From [Eubacterium] yurii subsp. margaretiae ATCC 43715 (GTDB lineage Bacteria > Bacillota > Clostridia > Peptostreptococcales > Filifactoraceae), in contig GL405246.1 of NCBI GenBank assembly GCA_000146855.1, forward strand, positions 2,157,162-2,221,161: a stretch of 64,000 nt of DNA, given 5' to 3'. The translations under genes were made by a program, and so were the position numbers. The notes under the pieces were generated by a model that saw only the letters and a program-made list of their open reading frames with translations, was not told where the DNA came from and did no database searches. Positions 27,865-37,787 of the stretch are shown here, piece after piece. The first letter of the stretch is position 1. Each line of letters opens with the position of its first letter.

Positions 27865-28509
27865 TTATTCAAACCATGCTACAGCTCTAATTGGTGAGCC
27901 GTCACAATTTTCTATCTTCAGTGGAAAACAGCTGAAATAAAACAAGTCACTGCCGCATAAATCCAAGTTCTTAAGATTTTCAATATTTATAATATCAGTA
28001 TCTTGAAAAAGTCTTTTATGACGACTAAGATTAACATCAGATATAGGATCCAGACCTATGACATCAAATCCTATACCCTTGTAATTCCCATTTACTATAA
28101 AATCCAACACTTCATCATCAATACAAGGATAGTCACCAAAATAAGAATCATCTCCCCATCGTTTATCCCAACCGAGATTAAACAGCAAAAAATCCGCCTT
28201 TTTTGCCCTATCTAAGACTTTATTAATACGCTCCATAGAGATTAACTGACCTTCCTCTAAATCACGACAATCTATAACTAAGGCTCTTCCGATAAACTGC
28301 TCAATTGGAAACTCATCTAAGGCAGTCCTTCCCGCAAAAATATGAGCAGGAGTATCCATATGAGTGCCTGTATGACTATACATCTGTAACAGCGTTTCTT
28401 TAAATCCGTCTTTTTCGTAAGTATTTGCAGGAATTAACTTAGGTGTATCATCTCCGGGATAAACTGGCATATTTTCTTTAATGGTATGCGTTAAATCTAT
28501 TACCTTCAT
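27865..28509 (-). CDS. Cyclase family metal-dependent hydrolase
   Basis: 214 residues of the cyclase/kynurenine formamidase-like fold. The metal-binding motif is HTGTHMDTPAH (about residues 46-56; family HxGTHxDxPxH). The start MKVIDLTHTIKENMPVYPGD and the GIGFDVIGLDPI segment are also characteristic. Related enzymes open cyclic amides or formyl-amides; the substrate here cannot be told. It is a single gene on the minus strand with an AAGGGGGAG site before the ATG, unrelated to its flagellar and DNA-processing neighbours. Confidence 0.87.
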   Translation of the reverse strand: MKVIDLTHTIKENMPVYPGDDTPKLIPANTYEKDGFKETLLQMYSHTGTHMDTPAHIFAGRTALDEFPIEQFIGRALVIDCRDLEEGQLISMERINKVLDRAKKADFLLFNLGWDKRWGDDSYFGDYPCIDDEVLDFIVNGNYKGIGFDVIGLDPISDVNLSRHKRLFQDTDIINIENLKNLDLCGSDLFYFSCFPLKIENCDGSPIRAVAWFE

Positions 28510-28542
28510 AACTCCCCCTTAGAATCTATACAAAATGCTAAA

Positions 28543-28645
28543 GCTATTATCTATTTAATCTTCATCAATAGTTTTAAAAAATAGTATATACTTTATAAGT
28601 TCATTGAAAATATTTTACCCATATCTTATTAGACTTTAGTATATA
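28543..28645 (-). repeat. Dispersed intergenic repeat, copy C (diverged)
   Basis: 28562-28590 resembles 750-790 (shared CATCAATAGTTTT and AAATAGTATATA), and 28627-28645 (ATTAGACTTTAGTATA) resembles the reverse complement of 51931-51950. It lies in the otherwise empty 28510-28919 gap, in which I see no gene. Confidence 0.45.
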
Positions 28646-28919
28646 TTTCTATTCTTTGTTGATTTTTGAATCTAAAACAATATACCCCATGTCTCTACTA
28701 AGTGATACTATAAAAAATCCAAGTAGAAAAATATCTGATAAAACCGCCCCTGCAATAAACACATTAAAATTTGATATGGCTGAAATGATAGATTGCAAGT
28801 TAATTGAAACACTTTTATAAAATTAATTATAACTATCCACAATAATTATTTTTCTTCTAAATATTCATTTCTCTTAAATAATTTCATAATTTATTTCATA
28901 GATTTAATAATTTTCATCC

Positions 28920-30007
28920 CTACATGCTCTTATAACTTGCCATAAATCCGTCGTATATTATATAGCCTTTTAAATCAAGGACATTGAGTATGGAGATTAC
29001 ATCTTGGATTTTCATGCCAAGAGCCATTGCTATCTTTTCACTATGGCATTGCGACTCTAATTTAATTATCATATAGACTTTTTTTTCGACATCAGACAGG
29101 TCTTCTATCTTCATCACCTGATTTACTTCTTCATTTATAGACTTTGCCTCGTATCTCATCTCAAAGAGTATGTCGCCTATATTTGTCACCATGCAGGCAC
29201 CGTCTTTTATAAGAGCATTTGCTCCGTAAGAGTTGGGAGAGTTGATATTGCCGGGTACTGCAAAGATGTATTTGCCCTGCTCCAAGGCGTATTTTGCAGT
29301 GATAAGTGTACCGCTCTTACTGCCTGCCTCGGTTATTAGCACTCCTTTTGATATTCCGCTTACTATCCTGTTTCTAAGTGCGAAGTTTTTCTTTTGTGCA
29401 GGTCTTAGGCTGTTGTTTTCTGATATTATCAGATTGCCATCTGCCAGCACTTCTTCATATAAATATCTGTTTTCAGCAGGGTATATCTTGTCTACAGATG
29501 TGGCAAATACGCAAATAGTCTTGCCTCCATTTTTTATGGCAGTATTATGAGATATGGAGTCTATGCCTCCTGCAAATCCACTACTTATACAAAAGTCGTT
29601 GTCAACCAAGTCTTTGACAAGGGACGAAGTCACCCATTTACCGTAAGTTGTCGGCTTTCTGCTACCTACTACAGCTATGTTTTTTCTTTTTTGAGTAGTG
29701 AAATATCCCCCTTGTAGTACAGGACTTTAGGACAATAGTCTATGTTTTTGAGCCTGTTTGGATATTCTTCATCTAAGTATGTAATGTAGTCTATATCATT
29801 TTTAGCATTTATCTCGTCAAGCTTTTTCATCTGCTCTTTGCATAGCTCTATATTGTATTTTGATGTGTCAAAGCCAGTTATTATATCTCTTATATCACTG
29901 TCTGAAATCTCATATAAATCTTTTTCTTCTATGTTCTTGTCAAGTTTTTCTATGTATTCACGGGGCATATTGTAAAATTCTGAAAAAAACTGTGCTATTT
30001 TGCTCAT
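28920..30007 (-). pseudogene. dprA: DNA processing protein DprA, frameshifted
   Basis: The N-terminal part (29675-30007, 110 residues) ends ...LYYKGDISLLKKEKT then stop. The C-terminal part in another frame, open to 28920, resumes as NIAVVGSRKPTTYGKWVTSS and continues through the Rossmann fold SSGFAGGIDSISH, CVFATSVDKIYPAENR and GTLITAKYALEQGK. It ends in a winged-helix domain (DLSDVEKKVYMII...). Adding one A within the AAAAAAGAAAAAA tract near 29684-29697 restores one frame. DprA loads RecA on incoming single-stranded DNA during transformation. Either the gene is dead, or the sequence has a homopolymer error, or slippage restores it. Confidence 0.85.
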
Positions 30008-30150
30008 ATATACTCCTTTAGTTTTATATAGTTTTTTGTAATTTGTACTATCTTATTTGTCTTTGACTTAATATGCTATATTTTGATAGTTTTTAAAGCT
30101 ATCAACTATTATTACAGCATATAGTAGTTTAATTTTGATATTTTGTCAAT

Positions 30151-30181
30151 AAAAAAGACGGCAGTATTTCTTACCACCGTC
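30151..30181 (-). terminator. Terminator of the tagA-dxr-ybaK-rseP cluster
   Basis: On the minus strand GACGGTGGTA and TACTGCCGTC pair over 10 bp (two G-U pairs) around a 5-nt loop, followed by U6. It sits 25 bp past the rseP stop and separates rseP from dprA. Confidence 0.85.
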
Positions 30182-30205
30182 TCTAATATTTCTAAGTTTG
30201 AATTT

Positions 30206-31213
30206 TTACTGTCCTGTAAATATCTTAATAAGGTCCTTATATGTCACAAGTAACATTATGCCTATCAAAAATATCATACCTGCTGCATTTACAATGTATT
30301 CCATCTTTTTGTTGAGTTTTTTCCTTGTAATCAGCTCTACAAAGGATGTGAGCAGTCTAAATCCGTCGAGCGCCGGTATAGGCAGTAGATTCATAATGCC
30401 CAGATTGAGTGAGATAAAGGCGATATAGTTTATCACTGTGGCAAGACCGGAGTTGACCGAAGAGCCCATCTCCTTAACTATGCCTACAGGTCCGCTGACA
30501 TAGTTGAAGTCTACCTTGCCTGTGAACAGTTTTTTGATAAAGTCAAGCATACTCAGTGATACGCTGTAAGTCTGAGAAAATGCCTGCGAAATGGAAGATG
30601 AAAAATTCTTCTCGTACATAGGGTATATGCCCACTGTTCTTCTTCCGCTTTTTTCTTCCGGTGTTATTGTTATTTCCATAGACTGGCCATCTCTTATCAC
30701 CTGTAGAGTGACATCTCCCTTTGTGCCTGCTATGGTAGTAGGAATATCGTTCCAAGATTTTATACTTATTCCGTTTATTGATTTTATCTCATCTCCGACT
30801 TTGAGCTCACTTTTGCTCGCAGGTGAGTTTTCTATTATATTGCCTACCTTGTTGACAGGTACTCCGCTTAGTGTAAAAAGCAATATGAATGTCACTATTG
30901 TTAGAACAAAGTTCATAAAAGGCCCTGCAAAGACTACTGCCATTTTTTGGAGAGGATTTTTTTGGCAAAATGCGTTGGGATCGTCACTTTCTTCATCTTC
31001 GCCCTCCATAGCTACAAATCCTCCCATGGGTATAGCTCTTATAGAGTAGTTTGTACCGTTTTTTTCTTTTTGAAAAACAACAGGCCCCATTCCTATGGCA
31101 AATTCATGGACTGTTATTTTGTTTAATTTCGCTACAAAAAAATGTCCGAATTCATGCACTGCCACGACTAATCCGAATATCAGCAGCGCTATAATGATAT
31201 TTATAATTCCCAT
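30206..31213 (-). CDS. rseP: RIP metalloprotease RseP (site-2 protease)
   Basis: 335-residue intramembrane zinc protease that cuts membrane-bound anti-sigma factors or signal peptides. HEFGH at residues 20-24 lies in the first membrane helix. One PDZ domain occupies about residues 110-190. The second active-site motif LLPIPALDG is near residue 285, and a further membrane helix lies at the C-terminus. Its start follows the ybaK stop directly, so it is the last gene of the cluster. Confidence 0.94.
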   Translation of the reverse strand: MGIINIIIALLIFGLVVAVHEFGHFFVAKLNKITVHEFAIGMGPVVFQKEKNGTNYSIRAIPMGGFVAMEGEDEESDDPNAFCQKNPLQKMAVVFAGPFMNFVLTIVTFILLFTLSGVPVNKVGNIIENSPASKSELKVGDEIKSINGISIKSWNDIPTTIAGTKGDVTLQVIRDGQSMEITITPEEKSGRRTVGIYPMYEKNFSSSISQAFSQTYSVSLSMLDFIKKLFTGKVDFNYVSGPVGIVKEMGSSVNSGLATVINYIAFISLNLGIMNLLPIPALDGFRLLTSFVELITRKKLNKKMEYIVNAAGMIFLIGIMLLVTYKDLIKIFTGQ

Positions 31214-31696
31214 TTATTCTCCTTTTATCAAATCTTCAAATTCTGCACTGATAAGTTCTTTGAGTGCATTTACTTCCATTTTCAGTTGCATGCCTCTTTT
31301 TCCGGCACTTACTATTATATATTCCAAATTTTCCGCTTTTTTATCTATAAGAGTGGGAAATATTTTTTTCATGCCTATGGGCGAGCAACCGCCTCGTATA
31401 TATCCTGTGATTTTATTTATTTCGCTGACGTGAATCATGGCTATATTTTTGAGTTTGAACGCTCTTGCCGTCTTTTTCAAGTCAAGCTCGTCCTCGCCGT
31501 TTATTACGCATACATAGTAGTTTTTGTCATTTCCTTGCAGTACTAAGGTCTTGTAGACGTATTTGATTTCTTCGTTTATTTTTTCCGCTACAGTTATGGC
31601 GTCAAGGTGTTCTTCGTCAACTTCATAGCTTAGAAGCTCATATTTTGCCTTGTTTTTTTCAGCTATTCTCACTGCATTTGTCTTTTTGTCTGACAT
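31214..31696 (-). CDS. ybaK: Cys-tRNA(Pro) deacylase YbaK/EbsC-type
   Basis: 160-residue editing-domain protein that hydrolyses mischarged Cys-tRNA(Pro). The family features are TLVLQG, the segment YIRGGCSPIGMKK, and VSAGKRGMQLKM near the C-terminus. It is of normal length. It lies between dxr and rseP with gaps of 15 and 0 bp, an unusual insertion in a pair that is otherwise often adjacent. Confidence 0.9.
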   Translation of the reverse strand: MSDKKTNAVRIAEKNKAKYELLSYEVDEEHLDAITVAEKINEEIKYVYKTLVLQGNDKNYYVCVINGEDELDLKKTARAFKLKNIAMIHVSEINKITGYIRGGCSPIGMKKIFPTLIDKKAENLEYIIVSAGKRGMQLKMEVNALKELISAEFEDLIKGE

Positions 31697-31711
31697 CTTA
31701 TACCTCTTTTA

Positions 31712-32872
31712 TTACCCTCTTTTTTTTAAGTATTCTCTTACATAATCCCTCGCCCATCTATCCATCTGTAATACATCATCTATAGTAGGTTTTGATATGA
31801 ACTTATGTTTTTGTAGGGCTTGATATATGACATCGCTTATATCGTAAAATCCTATTTCATCCTTAAGATAGGCATTGACCAGTTCTTCATTGGCAGAATT
31901 GAGTACACAAGTAGCTGTTCCGCCTGATTTTAGTGCGTCTTTTGCAAGGCTGATACAAGGGAAGTTTTCTTCGTCTATCTCTTCAAAAGTAAGACTTTGT
32001 CCTATCAAATCAAGCTCTCTCATTACTGATAATTCCCTTTGCGGATAGAAGAAGGCGTATGAAATCGCACCTCTCATATCAGGTACTGACATCTGTGCCT
32101 TGATAAAGTTGTCTTCAAATTCTACCATGGAGTGGACTATGGATTGTCTGTGTACGCAGGCTTTTATCTGCTCTTTTTTCACGCCGAAAAGATGATATGC
32201 CTCCATAATTTCCAGTCCTTTGTTCATCATGGTAGCTGAGTCTATTGTTATTTTTGCTCCCATAGACCAGTTTGGATGTTTTAGGGCGTCCTTTGCTTTT
32301 TTCATCCTTATTTCGTCTTTGCCCATAGCTCTGAAAGCTCCGCCTGAAGCTGTGATAATCAGATTTTTTATATTTCTTTGCTCTTCTCCTACCAAACATT
32401 GGAAAATCGCAGAGTGTTCCGAGTCAACAGGCAGTATCTTTACCTTGCATTGCCTTGCTTTTTCCATTACTATGTCGCCGGCAACTACAAGAGTTTCTTT
32501 GTTTGCAAGTGCTATGTCGATTTTGGACTCTATGGCTTTTATCGTAGGTATCAGTCCTATCATACCAACCACACAAGTCAGTAGAAGCTGAGTATTTCGG
32601 TAGGTAGCTGTCTTTATCAACCCGTCCATGCCAAAATCTATGTCTATCTCGATTTTTTCATCCTTGAGTTTTTCCTTTAGTTTTTCGCAGGATACTTTGT
32701 CATATACGCAGACAAATTCCGGTTTGAACTCTTTGATTTGCTCTAAGACTAAGTCTATATTTTTATTTGTGCTCATTGCCACGACTCTAAAGCTGTCTTT
32801 TTTGTCTCTTATTATATCCAATGCCTGTGTACCTATTGAGCCTGTAGAGCCGAGTATGGAGATATTTTTCAT
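31712..32872 (-). CDS. dxr: 1-deoxy-D-xylulose 5-phosphate reductoisomerase
   Basis: Second step of the MEP isoprenoid pathway (DXP to MEP, NADPH and divalent metal). 386 residues. NADPH loop GSTGSIGTQALDII at the start; metal and substrate region VDSEHSAIFQC, then TASGGAFR; HPNWSMGAKITIDSATMMNKGLE is characteristic. It supplies isoprenoids for undecaprenyl phosphate, which fits the neighbouring tagA. Normal uppS and cdsA neighbours are missing here. Confidence 0.96.
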   Translation of the reverse strand: MKNISILGSTGSIGTQALDIIRDKKDSFRVVAMSTNKNIDLVLEQIKEFKPEFVCVYDKVSCEKLKEKLKDEKIEIDIDFGMDGLIKTATYRNTQLLLTCVVGMIGLIPTIKAIESKIDIALANKETLVVAGDIVMEKARQCKVKILPVDSEHSAIFQCLVGEEQRNIKNLIITASGGAFRAMGKDEIRMKKAKDALKHPNWSMGAKITIDSATMMNKGLEIMEAYHLFGVKKEQIKACVHRQSIVHSMVEFEDNFIKAQMSVPDMRGAISYAFFYPQRELSVMRELDLIGQSLTFEEIDEENFPCISLAKDALKSGGTATCVLNSANEELVNAYLKDEIGFYDISDVIYQALQKHKFISKPTIDDVLQMDRWARDYVREYLKKRG

Positions 32873-32894
32873 AAGTGATACTTCTTTCTTAAGT

Positions 32895-33659
32895 TTATTT
32901 GCTAAATTTATTTTTGTCTCTTTTAAAGAGCACTCTTACTGCAAAAAGCGGTAAGGCGCCAAGTCTTGTTATCCTTTGTGGTTCTTTTACCACCCTGTAC
33001 AGCCATTCCAAGCCGTATTTTTGGTAAAACATAGGCGCTCTCTCGACAGTACCTGAGTATACGTCAAAGGAACCGCCTACTCCGATAAATACCTTGGATT
33101 TGAGTGTTTCTTTGTATGCGTCTATGAAAAACTCCTGCTTAGGTGAGCCGAAAGCTACAAATAGGATGTCCGGCTTTGCACTGTTTATTTTTTCAATTAC
33201 AGCTTTTTCTTCGTCGTTTCCCTTTGCACCTGTGTGTATGCCCTTGTAATAACCATGATGATAGCCGGCTATTTTTATATTTTCATATTTTTTTTGTATG
33301 TTTTCGCAAGCCTTTTGTGCTATGCCGTCCTTGGCACCAAGTAGGAATATAGATTTGCCGTTTTCGTTGCAATATTTGAGTAAGCTCTCCATCAAGTCTA
33401 TGCCTGTCACCCTTTCTTTGAGAGGATTGCCCAATATCTTAGAGCCAATGACAAGCCCTATCCCGTCCGGTACGACCATGTCGGCTTTTTTGATAATGTC
33501 ATATAGAGCTTTGTTTTCTCCTGCATTTACCACTATCTCAGCGTTTGGTGTAACTACAAAGTATTTTTTATTATTTTCAATAGCGTCTGTACATCTTTGC
33601 ACCGCCTGTTTCATATCTACCTTGTCTACTTCTACTCCAAGTATTTTTATCTTATCCAT
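32895..33659 (-). CDS. tagA: WecG/TagA/CpsF family glycosyltransferase
   Basis: 254 residues. This family adds N-acetylmannosamine (or a related sugar) to undecaprenyl-diphosphate-GlcNAc, a first committed step of wall teichoic acid or other linkage-unit synthesis. Motifs: TPNAEIVV, VPDGIGLV, ERVTGIDLM, FLLGAKDG and FVAFGSPKQE. The ATG at 33659 has GGAG 9 nt upstream; an earlier in-frame ATG at 33689 lacks a site. First gene of the tagA-dxr-ybaK-rseP cluster. Exact sugar specificity is inferred from the family. Confidence 0.88.
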   Translation of the reverse strand: MDKIKILGVEVDKVDMKQAVQRCTDAIENNKKYFVVTPNAEIVVNAGENKALYDIIKKADMVVPDGIGLVIGSKILGNPLKERVTGIDLMESLLKYCNENGKSIFLLGAKDGIAQKACENIQKKYENIKIAGYHHGYYKGIHTGAKGNDEEKAVIEKINSAKPDILFVAFGSPKQEFFIDAYKETLKSKVFIGVGGSFDVYSGTVERAPMFYQKYGLEWLYRVVKEPQRITRLGALPLFAVRVLFKRDKNKFSK

Positions 33660-33780
33660 ATATATTTTCTCCGTATAGTTATATTTCAAAAATTGTAAAA
33701 GATCTTAGCATATCTTAGTAAAATTATTTTAATTATAGTTAAAATTCACTTTATTTCCTATTGTTAGCAGACTTATAGTA

Positions 33781-33844
33781 AGCACATCACTGATTGCCAT
33801 TTACAAGCTATAAGCACATCACTGATTGCCATTTACAAGCTATA
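33781..33844. repeat. Perfect tandem duplication of a 32-bp unit
   Basis: The 32-bp unit beginning AGCACATCACTGATTGCC occurs at 33781-33812 and again at 33813-33844, with no mismatch. It lies in the 33660-34065 intergenic stretch, in which I see no gene. Exact identity suggests recent duplication. Confidence 0.9.
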
Positions 33845-34065
33845 TGATTATTAGTATAGCAGCTTTATCTCGTACAAATATAAATTTTCAATTTCCCATT
33901 TATAAGCAATCAAATAAGTCTATATTTAAAGTTTATTAGATTTCAGTAATTTCATACCTAAGCGTATTATATCTTTTTATTTTAAAATTAGTTTGAATTT
34001 TACAGTTTTAATCACATTTTACGCCTTGCTATTATATCATAGGCTTATGTTTTTTACAAATAAGC

Positions 34066-34114
34066 AAAAAAACTCCATAAGTAGTTTTGGTTATTTACCG
34101 TGTCTACTTATGGA
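34066..34114 (-). terminator. Terminator of the CAP-domain gene
   Basis: TCCATAAGTAG (34074-34084) and CTACTTATGGA (34104-34114) form a perfect 11-bp stem with a 19-nt loop. On the minus strand it is followed by U7. Confidence 0.85.
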
Positions 34115-34191
34115 ATATCCTATCAATAAACTCCGTCGTCTAAAAAAACTATGTTCAATTTGATATTTCAATCTTAAAAAAATTCTACTTC

Positions 34192-35412
34192 TTATTCAGA
34201 TCTTAGCCATAGTGATACATAGCCGTTTTCTACACCTATTCCCATCTTTGTAAAGTAAGGGTTCATCATATTTTTTCTATGTCCCTCTGATGCATACCAC
34301 TGCTCAAAAAGCTCTTCAGCTGTAAAACTGTCTGTTGAAAAGGCAATATTTTCCGCCCAAGTTCCACTAAATTCCAACCCGAAATCTTCAACTTGTTTTC
34401 TAATATCAGTTCCATCTTTAAGTCTATGGTTGAAGTGACTATTTTTGTTCATATATTGTGCCTTCCACTTGCCCAGATTGTTTAGAGAATCATCTGCAGT
34501 CAGTGCTTGCAAATTAGCCTCTTCCCTCTTTTGATTTATTATACTCAAAAACTCTTGGACAAACTTGTCATCACTTGCAGATTTAACATCTTTTACAGGT
34601 TTTATGCTTTTAGCATCTTCGATTTGTTTTCTATCTTTCTCATTAAGCACTTTTACAGTATATTCCTTACCATCAACCATATTTCTCCATTGTTGATATT
34701 CCATTTGCAGATTTAAAGTAGTCTCAACCTTGTAGTCCTTTTGGAAAGGCTGATATTTTTTCATAATTTTATAAGCCTTGTTTTCTTCGTAAAACTGCTC
34801 ATCTAAATAATCGCCCTTTGCATCGGAATAAATGTGAAGTTTGCCATCTTTTCCAAACTTAAAATACTTAAATTTAGCAATGACTTGTTCCATTGTAAAT
34901 TGTTTTAAGTCTTTATTAGCTTTTTCTTTATTAAACAGTTTTTCAAAGTCTGGATATGACATCTGATTATCATAAACGATGTAAAACTTTGCAAAATTCT
35001 TGTTTTTTGAATAAAAATCTCTGTTTATAACTGCAAGCTCAGAGTTATATCTCTTGTATGGCACTGCATTAGAATTAAGCATATGTTGTGTTGCAGGCAC
35101 ATATACAAAAAGCACATTGTTGTCACCTGCTTTGAAATATTTGTACTTTTTCACAGTATTGGCTAGATTTTTTTGACTTGTATTTGCCTTGTTTGTAGAA
35201 TTTGACTTTTTAACCTGTTTTGTAGTCTTTTTATTAGTCTTTTTTACCGGTTTTACAGCCTTTTTATTGCTCTTTCTCACAGCACTTACAAGTATAGGTT
35301 TTTTGACGATGTTCTTAGCCACAGCACCTTCATATTTTACATCTGCACTTACCGCCTGTGCAAAAAACGACATCAAAACCATAGCAAGCAAAGTTACCTT
35401 CATCTTTTTCAT
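34192..35412 (-). CDS. Secreted CAP (SCP/PR1) domain protein
   Basis: 406 residues. Signal peptide MKKMKVTLLAMVLMSFFAQAVSA; then a Lys/Thr/Asn-rich basic region (about residues 40-85) that could bind the anionic wall; a middle domain of unknown type (about 90-270); and a C-terminal CAP domain (about 280-406) with LSIINQKREEANL, HFNHRLKDGTDIRKQV, WAENIA and HRKNMMNPYFTKMGIGV. His and Glu of the CAP cavity are present. Bacterial CAP proteins are extracellular and of mostly unknown activity. Single-gene unit. Confidence 0.85.
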   Translation of the reverse strand: MKKMKVTLLAMVLMSFFAQAVSADVKYEGAVAKNIVKKPILVSAVRKSNKKAVKPVKKTNKKTTKQVKKSNSTNKANTSQKNLANTVKKYKYFKAGDNNVLFVYVPATQHMLNSNAVPYKRYNSELAVINRDFYSKNKNFAKFYIVYDNQMSYPDFEKLFNKEKANKDLKQFTMEQVIAKFKYFKFGKDGKLHIYSDAKGDYLDEQFYEENKAYKIMKKYQPFQKDYKVETTLNLQMEYQQWRNMVDGKEYTVKVLNEKDRKQIEDAKSIKPVKDVKSASDDKFVQEFLSIINQKREEANLQALTADDSLNNLGKWKAQYMNKNSHFNHRLKDGTDIRKQVEDFGLEFSGTWAENIAFSTDSFTAEELFEQWYASEGHRKNMMNPYFTKMGIGVENGYVSLWLRSE

Positions 35413-35810
35413 CTCTTATTCCTTTCTAAAACATCAGTTTTATAAATTAAAATTTATACATTACCACTTTAAGCTAATTATATCACAAATAGAGTATCAA
35501 AAGTAATTAATTTTTTATTACATATTTTATATCTTTCTTAGACATAAATATTATGAAGCATTTTTTTACATATACAGATATATATTTATAAAAATTTGAA
35601 AAATTATTAAATTTAGTGTATAATTGCAAGGATACAGTATTTATGGATGAAAAAATAAAAGTTAAAAAATCATATAATTTTTTGTCTATTAATACAAATA
35701 TTGTGACTAATAAAAATTATATAATCTATTTCAAAATTTATGATTTAAATGACTGCAATCAAGCTGTCAATTCATAATAAGTTTGAGTAAGTAAGAGTAT
35801 TGAGATATAG
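35413..35810. promoter_or_regulatory. Divergent region with the sigma-A promoter of mnmA
   Basis: TTGAAA (35596-35601), 17 bp, TATAAT (35619-35624) on the plus strand, giving a leader of about 180 nt before mnmA. On the minus strand an extended -10 (TGATATAAT, core at 35477-35482) could serve the CAP gene. An open 44-codon frame at 35643-35777 is discussed among the rejected items. Confidence 0.65.
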
Positions 35811-36926
<1,116 letters not shown>

Positions 36927-36962
36927 ATTCTTTTTTGTAAAATCACTTCCAAGGAGGATGAG

Positions 36963-37718
36963 ATGAACGAAACTGTAAAGACTCAATTAAATCACAAAAC
37001 TATAAGAAAGTTTAAGGATAAAAAGATAGAAAAAGACATCATGGACATCCTCTTTGACGTAGCAACAAGATCTGCCAGTAGTAACGGTATGTATAGCTAC
37101 TCAATGATACATGTTACAGATAAGGAAAAGAAATCTCAGATAGCTAAAGTTTGCGGACAGCCTTATGTGGACAGCACAAGCGACCTTGTAGTCTTCGTAG
37201 TTGACATCTATCGCAACAGGCAAATAGCTATGGAAAACGGACTGGAGCTTGAAAATCTTGGAGAAGATATGGATAATTTCCTTCAAGGGGCAAGTGACGC
37301 CTTAATTTCGGCTCAAAATATGGTAGTTGCGGCAGAGAGCATGGATATAGGCACAGTATTCTTCGGCTCCATACTTGGTGATATTCCAAAGATGTGTGAA
37401 ATACTCAAACTACCTGAGCTGACTTTTCCAATTATAGCTGTAGGACTCGGATACAGAGATGTGGAGCCTGCATTAAAGCCGAGACTGCCCAAAAAGATGC
37501 AGATATTTGAAAATGAATACGAGAGCTTTGACAACTACAGCGAAAAATTAAAAGAGCTTGATGTGGAAATGAACAAGTACTTTGATACCAGAGATATGAC
37601 TGTCAGCGTAGGCAAGTTCTCTACACAGATATTCAACAAGATGAAAAATTCAAGGGGAAGAAACAGAAATCTAATAGACGAAGTAGAAAGACGAGGATTT
37701 AAGACAAAAATTGTATAA
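36963..37718 (+). CDS. NADPH-dependent nitroreductase family oxidoreductase (NfsA/FRP-like)
   Basis: 251-residue FMN flavoenzyme. The opening NHKTIRKFKDKKI with conserved Arg, TRSASSNGMYSYSMIHV, the QGASDALISAQNMVVAAESMDIG segment and VGLGYRD fit the nitroreductase superfamily, long NfsA/FRP group. Substrates (nitro compounds, flavins, quinones) cannot be told from sequence. GGAGG lies just before the ATG, and it follows mnmA by 36 bp, so the two may share a transcript. Confidence 0.87.
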   Translation: MNETVKTQLNHKTIRKFKDKKIEKDIMDILFDVATRSASSNGMYSYSMIHVTDKEKKSQIAKVCGQPYVDSTSDLVVFVVDIYRNRQIAMENGLELENLGEDMDNFLQGASDALISAQNMVVAAESMDIGTVFFGSILGDIPKMCEILKLPELTFPIIAVGLGYRDVEPALKPRLPKKMQIFENEYESFDNYSEKLKELDVEMNKYFDTRDMTVSVGKFSTQIFNKMKNSRGRNRNLIDEVERRGFKTKIV

Positions 37719-37787
37719 GACTTAAGTTCAAATTTTGCAAGAAAGATACAAAAAAATATACTAAGCTAAAATTTGGGGGAGATAAAA

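Noticed and set aside
35643-35777. 44-codon open frame between the mnmA promoter and mnmA
   Set aside because: Its ribosome binding site would overlap the predicted transcript start, and its composition (Lys, Asn, Tyr, Ile) is what random A/T-rich DNA gives. No family resemblance.
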